From: Hypoxylon rubiginosum
Taxonomy: Eukaryota > Ascomycota > Sordariomycetes > Xylariales > Hypoxylaceae
Direction of reading: 5' to 3'
Assembly: GCA_902806565.1 (NCBI GenBank)
Contig: CADCXA010000029.1
Span: forward strand, 1,798,001 to 1,862,000
DNA: 64,000 nucleotides
Below the pieces are notes generated by a model. It had not been told where the DNA came from. It saw nothing but the letters and a program-made list of their open reading frames with translations, and ran no database searches. A program made the translations under genes and the position numbers. Of this stretch, positions 62,001 through 64,000 are shown piece after piece. Each line of letters starts with the position of its first letter. The stretch's first letter is position 1.

Positions 62001-64000
62001 ATTAAATAATAATATTAATTTATTAGTTTTAAAACTATAAAAAATTATTTAAAGTTATTATAAAAACTTTATATTTTTTATATTACTTTATTAAACCCTT
62101 ATATTTTTCGTTAAATATAACTTTTAAAACTTAAATTATAAAAATAAATTCTATAAATAAATGTTAATAATTTACAGTTTTAATTTTCTTTTAATTATAA
62201 GTAAAATTTATATAAAGTTTTTTTTAAATAAAATAAATACTTTGTTAAATAAAAATTAATTCTTTTATATATTATATAATATTTTATAAACTATTTTAAA
62301 TATATGTTTATATTATATAATAATTTTATTTTAGATAATTAACAATGTTTATTAAAAGAGATTTATTTTTATTGATTTTTTTTAAATATTATATATTAAA
62401 TTATTATTTAAAATAATAGGAATTTTAAACTATAAATAAGTGGTTTTTTTACTAGGTAATAAAAACGTTATAATATTAAATAAAACCATATATAATATAA
62501 TTTTTTTTTCTAATTAATAATAATAATAAAATGTTAAATATAAAAAAGTTTTCCTGGTTTTAATTAGGTTTTATAAGTAAAAATATATAAAAAAAAAAGT
62601 TTATTTAATAGTTATTATAATAATATTATATATAATATATTAACCATTATTTAACATTAAAAACGCCTTGTTATATAAGTTTATTTTAATGTTATAATTA
62701 TAATTTAACTTTTTTTTAAGTAAGTAATTAATATAAATTTTTTTTTAATTAAATTAAAATAAAAAAAAACTTGTTTTATTTTAATTTTTCAAGCCTATAA
62801 CAACTATTTTAATTAAATATAAATTATAATTTAAGTAGGTAGTTTTAATTAAGTTAAATAGGTTTTATATTTTATTAAATACCTATATTAAATTATTATA
62901 TATAAATTTTTAAAATTTATTTTAAATATAAATTAAATTTTAAATATTATTTTTTTATAAGGTGTATATAAAAACGGTTTTTAACTAACTGTTAGTTAAG
63001 GATATTTACGCTTTTTTAAAAAAATTCTTTTAATAGTTATTATTTTTTAAAAGGTTTTAAGTTTAATAAATGTTTTAAAATATTAAATATTAAATATTAT
63101 TATATTTTATTAAATTAAGTTAATTTTTAATTTTAGAAATTAAGGTAAAAAATATTTATAAATAAAATCTTTTACTAGTTTTTAAATAAATGAAATATAT
63201 TTAATTAAGTTTTTTTATTATTTTTTATTTATATTTTTTTTTTTTTTTTTTTTATATATTATTAAAATAAATATAAAAAATCCTGGTATAAAATATTTTA
63301 ACTATCCTTATAAATTTTATTATATTTAAATTATATTATAAAAGTTATATAGTTTTATTTTAAAGTTTTTATTATTAATTTAAGGTTATTTTTAATATAA
63401 TATTTTATTTTATTTTGTTTTTTTAAATGGATGGTTAAAAGTTAAATAAATAAATATATATTATAAACTAGAAATTTTAAAAAACAATATATTAATTTAT
63501 ATAGTTTAATAAAACAATTATATAAATATTTATTAATTTTATTATAAGGTTAATTTTAATTTTAATTTTATTATAGTAGCGTTTTTTTTTAACGTAAGTG
63601 GGTTATAATTTAATTATTACTTTTATAAATATATTTATAAATATATTTAATTGTTTTTATAATAATGTAAATTTTAATATTAATATACACCTGGTATTTT
63701 TAGTTAAAAAAAAGGTTATATAATATTATTTAATTATTATTTTATTTTATTAGTTTTAAATAACTTAAGATTTTAATATATAATTTTTATTTATATATTA
63801 AATATCTATTTAATTTAACTGTAATTTTAAAGTAAAATAATTTTAAAAAGTTTTTAAAATAATAGTTTTTAATTATATAAAATAATTTTAAATTCGCTAT
63901 ATTATAAAGTTTATATATTATATTAAATAATATTATTTACTGTAAAATGTTATTTAAATTAATATTAGTTTTTAGAATTTTAACTTATATAATATAATTA
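55340..64000. other. RIP-type A+T-rich isochore, gene-free
   Basis: About 8.7 kb of almost only A and T with a sharp left edge. No open frame of useful length exists on either strand. Most remaining G or C lies in AGTT/AACT, CG or CC contexts; CpA is rare. This is the pattern left by RIP, which prefers CpA and spares CpT. The original repeats are unrecognisable. It reaches the window end, so its full size is unknown; a transposon nest, centromere or subtelomere are all possible. Confidence 0.85.
59027..59089. repeat. TAA/AAT trinucleotide microsatellite
   Basis: About 20 units of TAA with one interruption near 59051, inside the A+T block. Confidence 0.85.

Noticed and set aside
55340..64000. 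Mitochondrial DNA insertion
   Set aside because: A+T is far higher than typical for fungal mitochondrial DNA and no mitochondrial gene, tRNA or rRNA fragment is readable.

Overview
The window is nuclear DNA of a filamentous ascomycete (Pezizomycotina, most likely Sordariomycetes). Evidence: genes carry many short introns (about 50-140 bp) with GTAAGT-like donors and CTAAC branch sites; families include Zn(II)2Cys6 and Clr5 regulators, a CBM1-GH6 cellobiohydrolase and a Celp0028-like secreted protein; and the right end is an extremely A+T-rich block of the kind made by repeat-induced point mutation (RIP). A plant-associated or wood-decaying lifestyle is an inference. The order cannot be fixed by eye.

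Left part (1-25 kb), mostly core genes: a Zn2Cys6 regulator (198-3112), a PsiD/phosphatidylserine-decarboxylase-like pyruvoyl enzyme (4442-6080), a cellobiohydrolase II (6513-8313, minus), the AP-2 mu adaptin (9741-11169), a cyanamide-hydratase-like HD protein (11838-12673), HSP90 (15094-17270), a putative mitochondrial protein of unknown function (17889-19210, minus) divergent from mitochondrial ClpP (19661-20618), and a Clr5-domain regulator (22863-24643).

Middle and right (25-55 kb), accessory in character: a predicted pseudokinase fused to a C2H2-like module (25377-29162), a small secreted protein (31454-32318), a frameshifted half of a PDR-type ABC transporter (32931-35262, minus) head-to-head with a broken UDP-glycosyltransferase (35526-37299), then the most interesting block: a 2,073-residue NLR-like protein with hydrolase-like domain, P-loop, about 25 ankyrin repeats and SPRY (38278-45045, minus), an unrecognised 315-residue protein (45503-46450, minus) and a divergent subtilisin-like protease with an ankyrin-like N-terminus (47049-50486, plus). 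This block resembles the protease/partner gene pairs of fungal regulated cell death (for example het-Q1/het-Q2). A Gfo/Idh/MocA oxidoreductase (50922-52130, minus) and a secreted BBE-like flavoenzyme (53279-55098, minus) follow.

From about 55,340 to the end is a gene-free A+T block with a sharp left edge. Its remaining G and C lie mostly in AGT/ACT contexts, as expected after saturating RIP. Exon structures were worked out by eye from reading frame, splice consensus and family knowledge. No search or alignment could be run.
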